Assembly (NCBI GenBank): GCA_024345305.1
Contig: BRON01000003.1
Coordinates: forward strand, 496,001 to 560,000
Direction: 5' to 3'
DNA length: 64,000 nucleotides
Source: Mrakia gelida
Taxonomy: Eukaryota; Basidiomycota; Tremellomycetes; Cystofilobasidiales; Mrakiaceae
The position numbers were made by a program, and so were the translations under genes. Positions 22,601 through 34,973 of the stretch are shown piece after piece (position 1 is the stretch's first letter; every line of letters starts with the position of its first letter). A model generated the notes under the pieces. It did no database searches, was not told where the DNA came from, and worked only from the letters and a program-made list of their open reading frames with translations.

Positions 22601-25600
22601 AGGGCCGACTTGTTGTCCGATGAGGGAGAAAGTGGATTGGCTGGTGTCGAGGGTTGAGAAGATGTCAACACCTCGCTTGAGGAGGCTCGAGGAGACCGAG
22701 AGGAGAATCTCCGTTTCGGTTCCGTTCGTCTTGTAGCTTTCCGTCCCTTAAGAACAAGAAGGAAGAGTCAGTCAGATGTTCACGAGTACGAGGATCACAC
22801 GATGAGTCAACGAACACTCTTTGATCCACTGAGGCGTCGAAGAAAGGAGGAAGAGTCAGCTCGGGGCGAGAGAGTCGCGTCGAGAGAGGAATGAACACGA
22901 CGAAGACTCACCCAACGTTCGATGATCGAGAAGTTCTTGGTGACGGCCATGAACGCAAACGTGAACATGCAGAGAAGGAATCCAGAGGCGGCGAAGTAGA
23001 GCTGATGAAATGACGAGGGTGAGTATCAAATCGAGCGAGAAGAGGCGGGAAGGGGAAGACGTACCTTGTAGGTTTCCCAGCGGACGGACCCGATTTCCCT
23101 CTCCTCGTCCTTGACCATCTTCTTAGCCTTCTTCTTCTCGACGACGACGGCAGCCTCAACCTCTCCCTCAACCTTCACGGGAGTCTCCTCGATGACGGTT
23201 TCCTCGGCGGCGTGAAGCTTCTCCTCGACTTCGACGATGGCGGCGAGTTCTCCTCGCGCTCGAAGATCCTCGACCGAACCAGCGACGTCGAGTCTTCCAT
23301 CAACGATGCGAATGAGGGAGTGGGCGATGGGGAGAAGGAGCTCGACGTGGTGGGAGACGATAATCTTGAGGAACAGAAGGAAGCAGACAAAGAAGTCAGG
23401 ACGGGACGAAGAGAAAAAGAGCCGAGCGCAGGCACTCACGACGGTTCGACCAGCCATCAAAGGTCCGGAAAGACAATCGGTAACGAGAGCAGCAGCAGTG
23501 TGAGAGTCGACGGCAGCGAGAGGGTCGTCGAGGAGAACGTTCTTGGGCGAGGAAACAGGGAGGGTCAGTCAGCTCGAGCTCGATTCGAGGTTTGAACTCC
23601 GAACGAAGAAGGCGAAGAGACTCACCTTGGCTCGAGAATAAACAGCACGCGCAAGAGCGACCCTTGCCTTCTGCCCACCACTCAGACTGACACCCTTGGA
23701 TCCGATCTCTGCGAGTCGAGAAAACGCGAACGAGATCAGCGCTCCGATCCGATCCGCGTCGCTTTCGTCCTCTCGTCGAAGAATTGAACTCACCAGTCTC
23801 GTCTCCATCCTCGAGAATCTTCAGGTCGGGAAGCAAGCAGCAGGCCTTCAGGACAGCGTCGTATCGATCCTGCTCGAAGGGAGAACCGAAGAGACTGAGG
23901 CGAAACAGACGAGGGAAAGCAAAACAAAGTCAGCTCGAGATCGCCTTTCCTTCCCTTTGTGCGTTGCCTCGAACTCGAACTTGGAACTCACATGTTCTCT
24001 TTGATCGTCAAATTCTGGAGCCAAGCAGTCTGCGAGCTGTACGAGCACGAGTCCGTCAAACCGTCCTTGTTGACATGTGAGATATCCTTCGGTAGGAGGA
24101 CGAAGCCCTTGATGATGTTGAGCTCCCCGAGAAGAGCCATGAGGAGAGCCGTCTTGCCTGATCCGGTTGAGCCTGTGACAACGGTGAGTCCAGAGGACGG
24201 GAAGACGAAGGAGATGTTGTTGAGCTCGAAGACGCGAGCTTCGACGACCGGTTCCTCCTCGACGATGGGTAGCGCTTCCGAGTTCGACGTAGACGGCTTG
24301 GTGTCGGCCTTCTTCTTGTCCTTGTCTTTGGAAGCGTCCTCGACCTTGTTTCCAGCGTTCCATCTGAACGAGGCGTCGATGAATCCGATCTTCCCATCCG
24401 TCAAGTCGGCGGAGACGGGTTTGGAAGAGGCTCTCTTAAGGGAGCTGACGAACGTCGGCACCTCAGCTTCGTTGAGGTAGGTCTCGATACGCTTGAGCGA
24501 GACCCAGTTCTTGAGGAGACGCGTGTAGAATCGAGGAAGTCTGGAAAGGCGGAAGAAAGGGATCGGGTGAGCTTCGAGGACGCGACGAATCCGCGAGCTC
24601 AAGACTTACCCCATCAAAGGTCCTTGTAGCATTCCGAGAAGCGACAACGAGGTAAACGCCTTTCCGACAGTGAGCTCTCCCTTCTGAATCGTGACGTAGC
24701 TATGCGAGAGAAACGATGGAGTGAGTGAGGAAACGAGGGAGTCAGCGAGAGGTCGCGGTGAGGGGAAGAAGAAGAAGACGCTTCGAAGACCCACGAGAGG
24801 AACGAGAAAACCGTAACTGAGCTGGCGACGACGGAGAAGAGTGCCTCGTTGGTAACTCCGATGATTCGATCTGATAAAGGGATGGAAGGAAGGCGAGAAG
24901 CGATCAGCATCGGCATCAGCGACGCGTCTTCGAATTGACGAGCTCAAGCTTCGACACGTGGACTGACCTTCAATCAAAACTGCGAGCTCCTTGTTCCTCG
25001 CCTCCTTGACCTTCTTGACCCATCTACCCTCCCAGGCACTGCGGAAACGTACGAAAGAGAGAGAGCGAGTCAGAACAAGAAGATCTCTCTTCGCACGTCC
25101 GGGAATTTCGTCGAGACTTACAAGAACTTGATCATCTTGACTCCAGTGATGAGCTCTTCCATCAAGTTGACTCTCGCATCTCGAGCGGTGTTGGATCTCT
25201 CCTGGATGTCGATGTTCTTGACGTTGAACCATCGCTGGGCGGGTGTGGCGAGGAGGAGAGCGAAGAGACCGACGAACGCACTCCATCCGAGCATCGAGTA
25301 GAGGAAGGTGCAGCAGACGACGATTTCGAAGGGAGCAGAGTAGATTTGGAAGGAGCTGATAGCGAGACTGCTGATTTGAGTCACGTCGGACTGCATGAGT
25401 TGGATCTGAGAAGGGACGGAAACAAGACCAGGAGGTCTGTCAGTTCAGCCGTCCTTCCTCGACGCGACCTCGTTCCGTCCCTACGTTCTCAGTTTGGGTC
25501 CATTCCCCCTTCCTCCCTCCCCCCGCCCCTCGGTAGCTCTCGTTGTACAACTCACAATCTTCCCAACCCCACTCGATCCCTTCCCCTCGGTGACACCACT

Positions 25601-27215
25601 CGAGTCCTTCCTCTTCAAAGCCTTCTCGAACACAGCCGAAGCCAGAGACGTTTGAATCCTCGCTCCAGCTCGTCTGCTGAACCAGAGATGGTTGACACTG
25701 CGAGCGAGAACAAAAACAACAACAACACGATCAGCAAAGGAAGGGTTCGCGAAAGCCTCGAAAAGATCGACTCACTCGGACTGAGCTTTAGCGACGGTGA
25801 TGAGGAAGGCGGTGATAGCAAAGACGTAGGCTTTGGCGATAGATTCGGAGGAGGGAGAGGTGAGGCAGTCGACTGAGAAGAAAGAAGAAAAAGGAGGAGA
25901 GAGGGTGAAGGAGAAGGGTGAAGGGGAAGACGCGTCGTCGAGGTCAGCTTCGAGAGCATGCGCGAGAACGCGAACGACGAGGAAGGGACTCACGAATTCC
26001 CTTGATGCAGTAAGCAGACCCGTAGACACAGAGCACAGAGATGTAGGTGAAGACGGCGTCCAAGGTGAGATCTCGACCGTTCGTCTTGAGAAGCTTCCAA
26101 GTGAGAGAGGACGCGACCGCCGCTTGGTAGGTTTTGAAGACGACTGTGACGCGAACGCAGAACGAGGTTCAGCGCTCAGACATCGCTCGAGAAGGACGCG
26201 GGGAGTGGGACTTACTAGGAGCTGCTTGAGTGGGCGAGAGGGTGAAGACTTCTCCTTCCTTGAGGTAGCCCGAGTTGCCTGCGAGACGAACAAGGAAGAG
26301 GGGACGGGTGAGCTCGAGCTCGACGCATACTCGCACTCAACTCGAGGAACTCACCAAGTTCAATAATCGGCGTAACCCAAGAGAACGTCAACCACCCCAG
26401 CGCACTCGTCGTATCCTCCGGCGAAGGTCCCAGCTCTCCCTTCTTCTTCTTCTCGTCAATCTCGTCGATAAACCCTTGAGGCACGTCGCTCGCGTAGAGG
26501 GAGAGCGACACCGCGATCACGACGAGTTCGAGAGCGAGGGCGACCCCTTGGGTGACGATGGTTCGAAGAGGGAGAGGGAAAGTGGTGAGGAGGGGGTTGG
26601 CGAAGTAGGTGAAGGCGGCGGTGAGGAAGACGAGGAGGGAGGAGACGAGTTGGATGAGGGAGAAGATGAGGAGTCTGTGCGAACAAACCGAGAGAGGAGT
26701 TCGAGGTCAGTTTCCGGGAGGCAAGAAGGATAGATAGCAGTAGTGGGAAGTGCGAGAATGGGGGTGACTGACCTAGGTCGAACAGTCGGACTCGGAGCAA
26801 GAAGGTAAACGAGGGACGTGTAGATCCAGAACCCTCCAATCGCTCCTCCCACCCAGGTCTCCCTCTCCCTGAAGTTCTTCTTCTCAAGCGCACCAACCAC
26901 AGCCCAACCAATCCACCCTAATCCTTGAACTCCACTCCCCGAAACCAGCAAGACCGTCTTCCAAACAGGTGGAAGCGAGCTTGACTTCTTCCTCCCTCGA
27001 CCTCCTTCAGCCTCAGCTTCGGAGTCCTCCGAGTCAGGATAGATCTCAGCGAGGGTGATGAAGGAGCCGAAGCATGCTCGGAGCTTGTTCTTGATGAACT
27101 TGGGAGTGAGGAGAGGGAGGAGGATGGGGAGGACGAGGACGAGGAGGGAAGGGAGGAGGTTGACGAAGAGGAGTCGGAAGGAAGCGTCGAGGATGGTGGG
27201 AGTTGAGCTCGCCAT
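19695..27215 (-). CDS. Full-length ABCC (MRP/YCF1/BPT1-like) ABC transporter
   Basis: A long minus-strand gene in many short exons. It starts at 27215 with hydrophobic helices ([20 protein letters not shown]), a TMD0-like region characteristic of long ABCC transporters, and ends at 19695. NBD1 has Walker [17 protein letters not shown] (about 24140-24175), signature [16 protein letters not shown] (about 23645-23695) and Walker [13 protein letters not shown] (about 23500-23540). NBD2 has [14 protein letters not shown] (about 20835-20885), [16 protein letters not shown] (about 20175-20220), a Walker [13 protein letters not shown] split by intron 20074-20147, and the H-loop TIAHRLSS. Both sites look catalytically complete. 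Such pumps move glutathione conjugates, bile acids or drugs across the vacuolar or plasma membrane. The linker carries a charged Glu/Lys insert. I did not fix every exon boundary. Confidence 0.9.
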
Positions 27216-27737
27216 CGTTCTTTGGTTTGGGTGTTGTTGTTTCTCGTTCCTTCTTGTTCGACTTGTCGAGGTGGTGGTTAGAGGAGAAGAGGGCGAGAGA
27301 ACTCGTTTGGGTGGACTCGTGTGGGTGGCAAAAGGATACAGAAACCCTCCCTCCATGGAAGGAGGGGAAGGTGAGAGAGCCATGCGAGACCCGCCTTGTT
27401 CGCCTCTGCGGATCAGCCCAGTTTTAACTTTTCACTTGATCTCCTCGGCAGAGCTAGCTAGATCGGGAAGTCAGCTTGAGGTTCTTGGTTGCTGCTGGTA
27501 GAGGAGGGAGGGTGTGCGATGGCTTGAGGGAAAGAAGAGAGAGGGAAGGAGGAGGGAGGAAATTGGTGAGCTCGAACTCGCTTCGTACCCTCCCTTCTTT
27601 GCCATCTCTCCTCCGCACGCGTTGGTCCTTCGGATTGTGTACACGCCGAACACGAGAGAGATCAAGCTGAGTCATATCGTAAGCGAGCAAAAACAAAGAG
27701 ATGAGCGAAAAGCAAAACTACCGAGCGCGTCCTCCCC
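27216..27737. other. Promoter region of the ABC transporter
   Basis: About 520 nt lie upstream of the ABC transporter start and downstream of the capping-protein stop, both on the minus strand. I see no exon-like frame. It should hold the transporter promoter and the 3' UTR of the capping-protein gene; no pleiotropic-drug-response motif stood out. Confidence 0.45.
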
Positions 27738-29806
27738 TCAAACCTGAGCCTCAACCTCTCCTCGTCCCTTCCCTCCAATCGCACCTCCGAGCTTGTAGCC
27801 GCCAACCTGAGACAAGCGACAGACAAAGCCAAAGTCAGTATGATCTCCGAGATGGAAGTGAGAGTAACGAGCTCGTCCCCTTCGATTCGACTTGCTAAAG
27901 AACGCGTCCCTCCTCCTTCGAGTCGAACTCACCTTCTCCCACTCCATCTTCTGCCTCGTCACCGGCAGGGCCCTCCTCAAGCTCTTGAACGCCTTATCCG
28001 CCAACTCCTCCAGCCTCGCGTTGATCCCCTCCTGAGCGGCTCGCTCTGCCTTCCCGATAGCAGCGACGATGTCCTTGGGTTGAGCGTTCGAAGAAGGGAG
28101 GGTGAGAGTGGGGGTTTGGGTGGTTCGGAGTTGGACCTGCAACGGCAAATGCACACAAGGACGAAGAGCGGGAAAGGGTAGGCAAGTCAGTCGAGAGAGA
28201 CGAAGAAGAAAGAGACTGGAAGGAGTGGACGAGAGAAACGACGCGCTGAACTCACGTTCCCTTGCTCGTAGTAGTGGACGACGACGTCGATGGATCCAGT
28301 GAAGGTTGATTGGGAGAGATTGATGGAGTAAGAGGATCGCCAGCGACCGGTCCTGTTCGATCCCAAACCAACGAAAGAGGTCAGTCTCGTGCCACGCGCA
28401 CTGCTGAACCGAAACGAGAGGAGACGAACCAGAAGTTGGCGGGAGAGTAGCGGTAGCTTGAGGTGACGATGGTGTACTTGCCATCGACTACCTCCACGTT
28501 CACTCCAGCCGGAACCTCTTCGACGACCTCAGGCTCAGGCTCAGGCTCAGGCTCGACGACAGCAGCAGGCTCCTCCTCCTTCTCGACGACGGGCGGTTCG
28601 ACCTCCATCTCCTTCGACTCCTCTGCCTCCGCCTCAGCAGGAGCCGCAACGGCCTCAGCCTCCTCCTCCCCCTTAGGAGCAGCCATCTCGTGCTCAACTG
28701 GAGAAGGAGATGCAGCAGCAGCAGCGACCGGCACCTCCACGCCCTTCATCGACGCTCCCTCCTCAGGCTCCTCCTCCCAGGTCCCATCCTCCACAGCAGC
28801 CTTCTTCTCCTCCCTCTCTTCCTGCTCCTGCTCATCCTCGATCTTCAACTCCTCCTCCACCTCCTTCGCAACCTCCACAACCTCGTCGGCCGTCTCAACA
28901 AGGGCAGTCTCGATGATGGGATCCTCCTCCTTCGAGGCGATGGGAACGACGATGGCCTCGCCCTCCCCCTCCTCGACTTCAGGAGCGACTGGTGCTGGTG
29001 CTGGAGGAGGTGGAGGGGGAGGAGGAGGACCTGGAACGAAGGTAGGGAAGACGGATCCTGTTCCGGTAGTGAAGTGGTTGGTGATGTAGGTTTGGAGGAG
29101 GGGTTGGATGGTGGACCTGCGAACGAACGAACGAACGAACGAGAGGAGATGGGAGGTCAGGTCAGGGTTTGAGTTTGCGGAGGAGAGGTGGAAGGAAGAG
29201 GGAAACGAACAGGAATGTTGAAGTTGCTTCTGGGATGGTGGTGAGAGGCTCGAAGGAGGAAGCGACCTGCGAAAGCAACGGCGAGAAGGGTTAGGAGGGA
29301 AGCGAGAGACAGAGGAGGAGAGGGACCGACGAGCTTGACTGGATCGAACTCGAAGGTCTGACTGCTCCGAGGCTCGAAATATTTGGGAGGATCGACTGGG
29401 AGAAGAGCGGCGGGGGCGATGATGGTCTGCAAGCCCAAGTGAGGAACGGTGTGAGCTCAGGCATAGGTAGCTTTGGAAGGGAAGACGGAGAGGGGTGAGC
29501 TGACCTGGTAGCTTTGAGATGGAACGTCGACCGCTGTGAACTGGGAGTGATGGTATTCCTTCAAAGCGGATGGAAGCAGGGACTGGAAGAGAGCATCGTC
29601 GTCGAGGAGGAGTCGAACGTCTGTATATAGAGAGAAGAAGGGGAAGGAAGGAGGTGAGATGACGAGGAGGGGAAGGAGGAGGAAGCGAGCTTGGACAACG
29701 ACGAACCGTTCACGACGTCGTTGATCTCCCCTGGAGGAGCTTGAAGAATGTACTTCGATACAACCTGGATTCGCTCTTCAGTAGAGAGTTCTTCTTCGTC
29801 GGACAT
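27738..29806 (-). CDS. CAP1: F-actin capping protein alpha subunit with a large acidic insertion
   Basis: Eight exons (29806-29707, 29620-29505, 29426-29331, 29266-29211, 29116-28430, 28352-28256, 28136-27933, 27806-27738) join to 474 aa; the family is normally near 270-290. The start is typical (VVSKYILQAPPGEINDVVND, DVRLLLDDDALFQ). The C-terminal fold is intact: DGKYTIVTSSYRYSPANFW, TGRWRSSYSINLSQSTF, VHYYEQGNVQL, KAFKSLRRALPVTRQKMEW and GGYKLGG. Between QPLLQTYITNHF and VEVVDGKYTI lies roughly 190 residues of Glu/Pro/Ala/Val-rich sequence, all inside one long exon. Alpha pairs with beta to cap filament barbed ends. The insertion replaces a surface loop, so the heterodimer could still form. 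The gene is divergent from BUD6, with 204 nt between start codons. Confidence 0.9.
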
Positions 29807-30010
29807 GGCTTGTATAGATATGAAAGGGGAGGGAGGGAGATGGGGGTGAGAGGTCAGCTTCACGAACTCTTCAACCTCGCTTTCGTTGGCTCGCTCTTAC
29901 CCTTGCTCCCCTCTCTCTTAGCATCCAACCCCAACAGCCGACTTTTCAAGGAGGACTTCTTCTATACCACCTTCCTCTTCCCCTTCTCTTCCCTCTTCTG
30001 GCTGGTCTGG
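29807..30010. promoter_or_regulatory. Divergent promoter shared by capping protein alpha and BUD6
   Basis: Two actin-cytoskeleton genes are transcribed outward from this ~204-bp spacer, an arrangement that allows co-regulation. The spacer is pyrimidine-rich toward BUD6 and has no clear TATA box. Extent is inferred from the start codons. Confidence 0.5.
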
Positions 30011-33000
30011 ATGTCTGTTTCTCCTCGGGACCCGTCCAATCGACGACAAGCTTCGACGTCCTCCATCGCGAGCTCAACAGGAGGGAGGGGAGCTAGAACT
30101 TCAGTAAGTCCAGCCTCTCAGCCGTCCTAGTGAGCTGATTTAGACGAGCTGACTCGCTCTTCGCTTTAACGTTCTACCAGGAGCGATCTCGTAAGTTTCT
30201 CTTTTCTTTTGGATGGGACTGATGAGCTTGGATGTCGAGAGTCGCGTCGGAGTTCCTTCCCTCCTCTTCCCTTTCCTCTCCCATCCACAATATCTCCATC
30301 AATTCGGACAAAGAACGCTTTGGAAGCTGACCGAACAATCTCACTACTCACTCCTTCTCAGATATGGAGTCAGGTCAGTGCTTTCGCATTTGAAGGAGCC
30401 CTAAAGACGATGTTGAAGCTGACCTCGTCCCTTCCTTCCCTCCTCCCTCCTTCTTCTCGTCACCTCCCTTCCCCCTACAGCTGTGACCAAACTCCTCGTC
30501 GCAACTCGCCAACTTCTCGATGCTCTCACAAGTTGGTCAACAGGGAGGATAACAGAGACCGAGGTCAGTCTTTCTCCAAGCAGCGTGCGAGAAAAGAGGA
30601 AGCAGGAGGTGGGTCAACCAAGGGAAGGGTCGGACCTCGCCCTGTTCGCTGACATCTCTCTCTCCCTCTTCTCCCCACATATCTCACAGGTCTCAGATGT
30701 CTACGTTCGCTTAGGAAACGACTTCAACTCTTGCGTCTCGGCGTTCCAAGATCTCGATATCCCCATGCAGTGAGTCTCGTTCCATCGCCAGCAGCAGCTC
30801 ATGAGCTCGAGCTCAACAAGGGAGGAGACAGCCGAAGGACGAGCTCTGCCCTCTTCTGTAGAGCTCTCGTCCACCTTTTCGCTTGAGCTGAACCCCTTCT
30901 TACCTTCCTCTTTCCAGTGAGCTCCTCAGCGTCCCAGCTCAACTCCGAAACTGCCTCGAACGATGCCTCGCGGACGACCCTTCACCCAAGAACCTCGAAC
31001 GGTACCTTCCAGAGATTCGCAACACCATCGTCTCCCTCCTCCAAGGCCTTAAAGCCAAGCAGACCCTCTACAAGTCCATGAAGGAGGAGGAGCGTCGGAA
31101 ACAAGCTACGGCAGCCTCGCAGGCGATCCTCGAAGGTCGAGAAGGTGGGAGAGAGGAGGTCGTCGCCGATCCGGAGGAGATGCAGAGGAGAGCGATCAAG
31201 GAGGGAGAACAGAGAGTCAGGGAGGAGGCTCGTCTCAGAGCTCTGGAGAGGGAGAGAGCCGTCGAGCTCGAGAGGACGAGGGAGAGGGAGAGATCAAGTG
31301 GAGGAGGGCTCAGGAGGGATGCTGTCGAGAGACAAGCTTCGAGTGGAGACGGACGCTGGGTCCCTCCTCAGTCGCTTCACCAGAACCAACCCAGAGGGCT
31401 TCCAGCTCACCCTTCCGCATCGCCAACTCAACCTCCCTCCTCCAGTCGAAGCTCGACCAGCTCCTCTACGTACGGAACCGGCGCAGGAACCCCAGCATCC
31501 GGTCTCTCGCCAGCCATCAACATCGGTTCACCGGTTAACTCTTTCTCCTCCCCTCAACAGTCCTTCTCTTCCCCTCAAGGGCCTCCTCACGACTCCGACC
31601 GTCCCTACTCCACCATGTCCTCCTCAACCAGCTCCTCGGAAGGATCTCAAGCCCAATCCCTCTCGCGGAGGTCCATCTACCCTTCAGGACGAGGTCCAAA
31701 TCGACACGGACCCCTTCCAGACCCACCAGCAGACGCGTTCCGACCAGCGAGGAGAGTCCCCAGCAACAGCAACAGTCCATCTTCATCGTCGGTAGGAGCA
31801 GATCGAACCCTCTCAGTCGTAGGAGGAACGGAGGAGGAGTTCTTGACGAACGGACGACAGTCGAGTCGCAGCCCTCCTCCGCCGAGTCTTCAGTCATCGA
31901 AGTCGTATCCGACCACCCAGGTTACTCGTCACTCCCTCATCGATCCACCCATGCCGACCCTTCCTCCGGAACCCGTCAACCCAGCCTACTCTCCCACCAG
32001 CGCCAACACCCTCGCGAACGCGTCCAACCGCTCCTCGTCCGACGAGTCGCGTCCCGTCGTTCGTCACTCCCTCACCGATCCACCTTCACCACAACCTCAG
32101 TCCACCTCGATCTACCAACCCTTCCCAGCTCCTCCCACCATAGTCACCGCTTCTCCTCCCATGCCCTCCTCCGAGAGCAATCCCTCCCTCGAGCCTTCTC
32201 CTCCCTCTCCACCTCCATCAGAACCCCTCAACCTCGCTCCTCCTCCACCACCACCGGTCGCGTCCGTCGCCGATCAGACCCTCTCAGCTCTCAGGAAGTC
32301 GGATACCAACATCTCTCGACGAGCAAGTCAACGTTACTCGACGTATCAAATCGGGAAGATCATGGACGTCGGAGGAGGGCTCGGTATCCCTGGGACGACG
32401 GGAAGTCCTGGAGGAAGGAAGTCTACCTCGAGACGAGGATCGGACATCGGAACTCTGGCGGAAGCTGGAGAGATCAACGGAGGACCCTTGATGGGAGGAA
32501 CGAGTCCAGGACGACCCAGTCGAGCAGCTCGAGCACCACCGATGCCGACGATCCCAGCTGGAGTCGCAGGTTCGCCGCTTCGAGGAGGAGGATTCGTCCC
32601 ACCGTCGGAGGACCAAGGATCGGAGTCTCGCGAAGGAGACGGCAACGTATCCTTTTCCTCCTCAGCATCTACCTCAACTCTTCGACCGTCCACCTCGTCG
32701 CACATCCTCTCCCAACAGCTCACTCCTCCTGGCCAATCCGACCTTCCTCTCCCTCCTACTATTTCGACGACAGGAGGTCACGACGAGCACTCGGAACCTT
32801 CGACGCCAGACGCGATCTCGGTCTTCCTTCTGCACGGGAGGGAGTGCAAGAAGGTGCTCATCCCGGCGGGACCGACGATTCCTTCGATCAGGCTGCTCTT
32901 CATGGAGAAGTTCGCGTACAGTCCTGGAGGAGACGAGTTCCCGAGCATCTACGTCAGGGATCCGAAGACGGAGTGGAGGTACGAGTGGGAGGAAGGGGAG

Positions 33001-34726
33001 GAGTTGAGGGATGGAGTGCAGTTGAGTTTGAACATCGAACGTGAGTCGCGTCGCTCCTTCCTTTCTTCGTCGCGTTCGACCAATCGGCTCGCTTCGCTTC
33101 GATCTTCTCGAGACTGATGTTCGTGTCTCTCTTCGTGCTACTACAGCTCTCGACCAAGTCAAGCAGCACATCGACACTCAAATGTCGTCGCTCTCGCGGA
33201 AACTCGAGGACCTCATCCGAGAATCCGTCGCTCCTCTCTCCTCCCAGTTCGCCACCCTCCAGGCCAGCAACAACACGATCCAGGCCGCCAGTAACAGGAT
33301 GTCGATGTCCTTCTCTTCCGGAACCAACGCTACTCCCTCCAAACCCTCGCTCTCTCCCAACAGCACCTCCCCTCAAACCGATCGAACCTGGAAACCACCC
33401 TCCATCACTCCTCAACCCACCGACACCACCTCTTCCGCCTCTTCCTCCCCTTCCACCTCCACCTCCGCCTCCACCATCGTCCCAACCACCACCTCCACCA
33501 CTCCCGAACACCCTTCAACCTCCTACGTCTCCCCAACCATCGTCTCGGATCTCCGAACCCAGTTCGACGAGGTCCAGTCCCTTCGACGCGAACTCGGCAT
33601 CATGCGTCAGATCCACGTCGACGGCATGAACACCGTCAAGGAGACCTTCAGTCGAATCCGAAAGGAGAACCAACGTCTTCGGGACGTCGCCACCACCTCC
33701 CTCGGAGGTGGACGCGCCTTCGTCGACGCCGGCAAAGTCAAGATCGACCTCCAATCCCAGGACGTCCTCCGAAAAGTCGAAGACCTCGCCGACGTCGTCG
33801 AAGAACTCCACACGGACGTGACCGAGAAGCTCATCGTCCCCAAACCCTCGCTCATGCGCTCGCTCAAGAAGGACATCAACGACGCGAAGGACCAGCTGGA
33901 GGATCTGGTCAAGACGACCAGTGCGGCTGCTACGACGTGGAGGACGACGTGGAGTCAGGAGATGGAGAACGTCATGGCTGAGGAGAAGCAGTTGAGCCAT
34001 CACCTCGCTTTCACGGTGGATATCCAGGCGGACTTCAAGGCTCTCAAGGACGTGTTCGATCAGATCGAAGTCTACGCGGCTCATCGAGCTTCGACTCCTA
34101 CACCCAACTCCTCCCACGGTCATGGACAGTCCTCCCTTCGCTCTCGAGGAGGAGGAATAGGCTACCGACCTCCCTCCCCCAACGGGGATTCCAACAACCC
34201 TCAGTCGTCCCTCTCCTCCGTCCTCTTCGAAATCCAAGGAGCCAAAGTCGATCCTACCAAACGGCTCAAAGCTATCGAGAACGCTCAACGCATGCGAGAA
34301 CGAGAGCTGGCGGAGAAGGGAAGCGGGAACGAGCTCTCGAATCAGCTGTCGGAGTTCGTGGATGGGAGGAAGTTGAAGAAGACTGGGGGGGTGGAGGAGA
34401 CGGAACGGGTTAGGGAGAGGAAGAATGCGTTGGCGTTGAGAGGGGGGGTGGCGATACCGGCTAGTCCGAGTCCGAGTATGTTGAGTCCTGGGTTGGAGAG
34501 GAATTTCAGTCCGAGTGGGGGTGGGAGTGGGGGGATGAGGAGGGAGGGGAGTGGGACGAGTGAGGCGAGCGCGAAGAGTGAGGGTGCTGGAGGAGCGGAG
34601 AGCCCGACGACGACGGCGGCGGCGGTTGGGGTGGAGGTAGGAGAGAACGGAGTGGTGCATGGCGGGGTGGATGCTGGGGTGGTGGTGATCAAGGAGGAGG
34701 AGGAGGAGACGGGCGGGTTGGCGTAA
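30011..34726 (+). CDS. BUD6: BUD6/AIP3, actin-interacting polarity protein
   Basis: Seven exons (30011-30103, 30181-30190, 30362-30373, 30481-30563, 30690-30769, 30918-33040, 33147-34726) join exactly to 1326 aa. After a short Ser-rich leader the conserved N-terminal region reads VTKLLVATRQLLDALTSW and VSDVYVRLGNDFNSCVSAF. A charged helix (KSMKEEERRKQATAASQ) and ~600 residues of Ser/Pro-rich disorder follow. The C-terminal AIP3 core starts at VFLLHGRECKKVLIPAG and continues through SLSRKLEDLIRESVAPL and a long coiled coil (RQIHVDGMNTVKETFSRIRK) known to bind actin and formins. BUD6 is a nucleation-promoting factor for formins at polarity sites. Exons 2 and 3 are microexons of 10 and 12 nt. 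The far C-terminus is Gly/Ser/Glu-rich. Confidence 0.92.
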
Positions 34727-34973
34727 TCTCTGTTTTCGACGCGTCTCTTTTCAGTCGCTCTTTCGTTTCCGTTTTCTTGGACTTTCACTCTCTCTCATCT
34801 ACCTACCTACTTAGCTACCTGACTACCCTGATCGCTCTCTCACTCTCTCTCGTACACCCACATCTTTCAGTTTCGACCTTTCTTGACGACCCAGCACTTC
34901 TTCGTTTCGTTTCACGATCATGCCCTTCTTTCTTTCGTCTCATTCCGCTCGCTCGCGACGTTGAGAGAACAGA

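Noticed and set aside
22207..26911. Several long ORFs on both strands across the ABC transporter
   Set aside because: They are shadow frames of the transporter exons or run through introns; none has family motifs.
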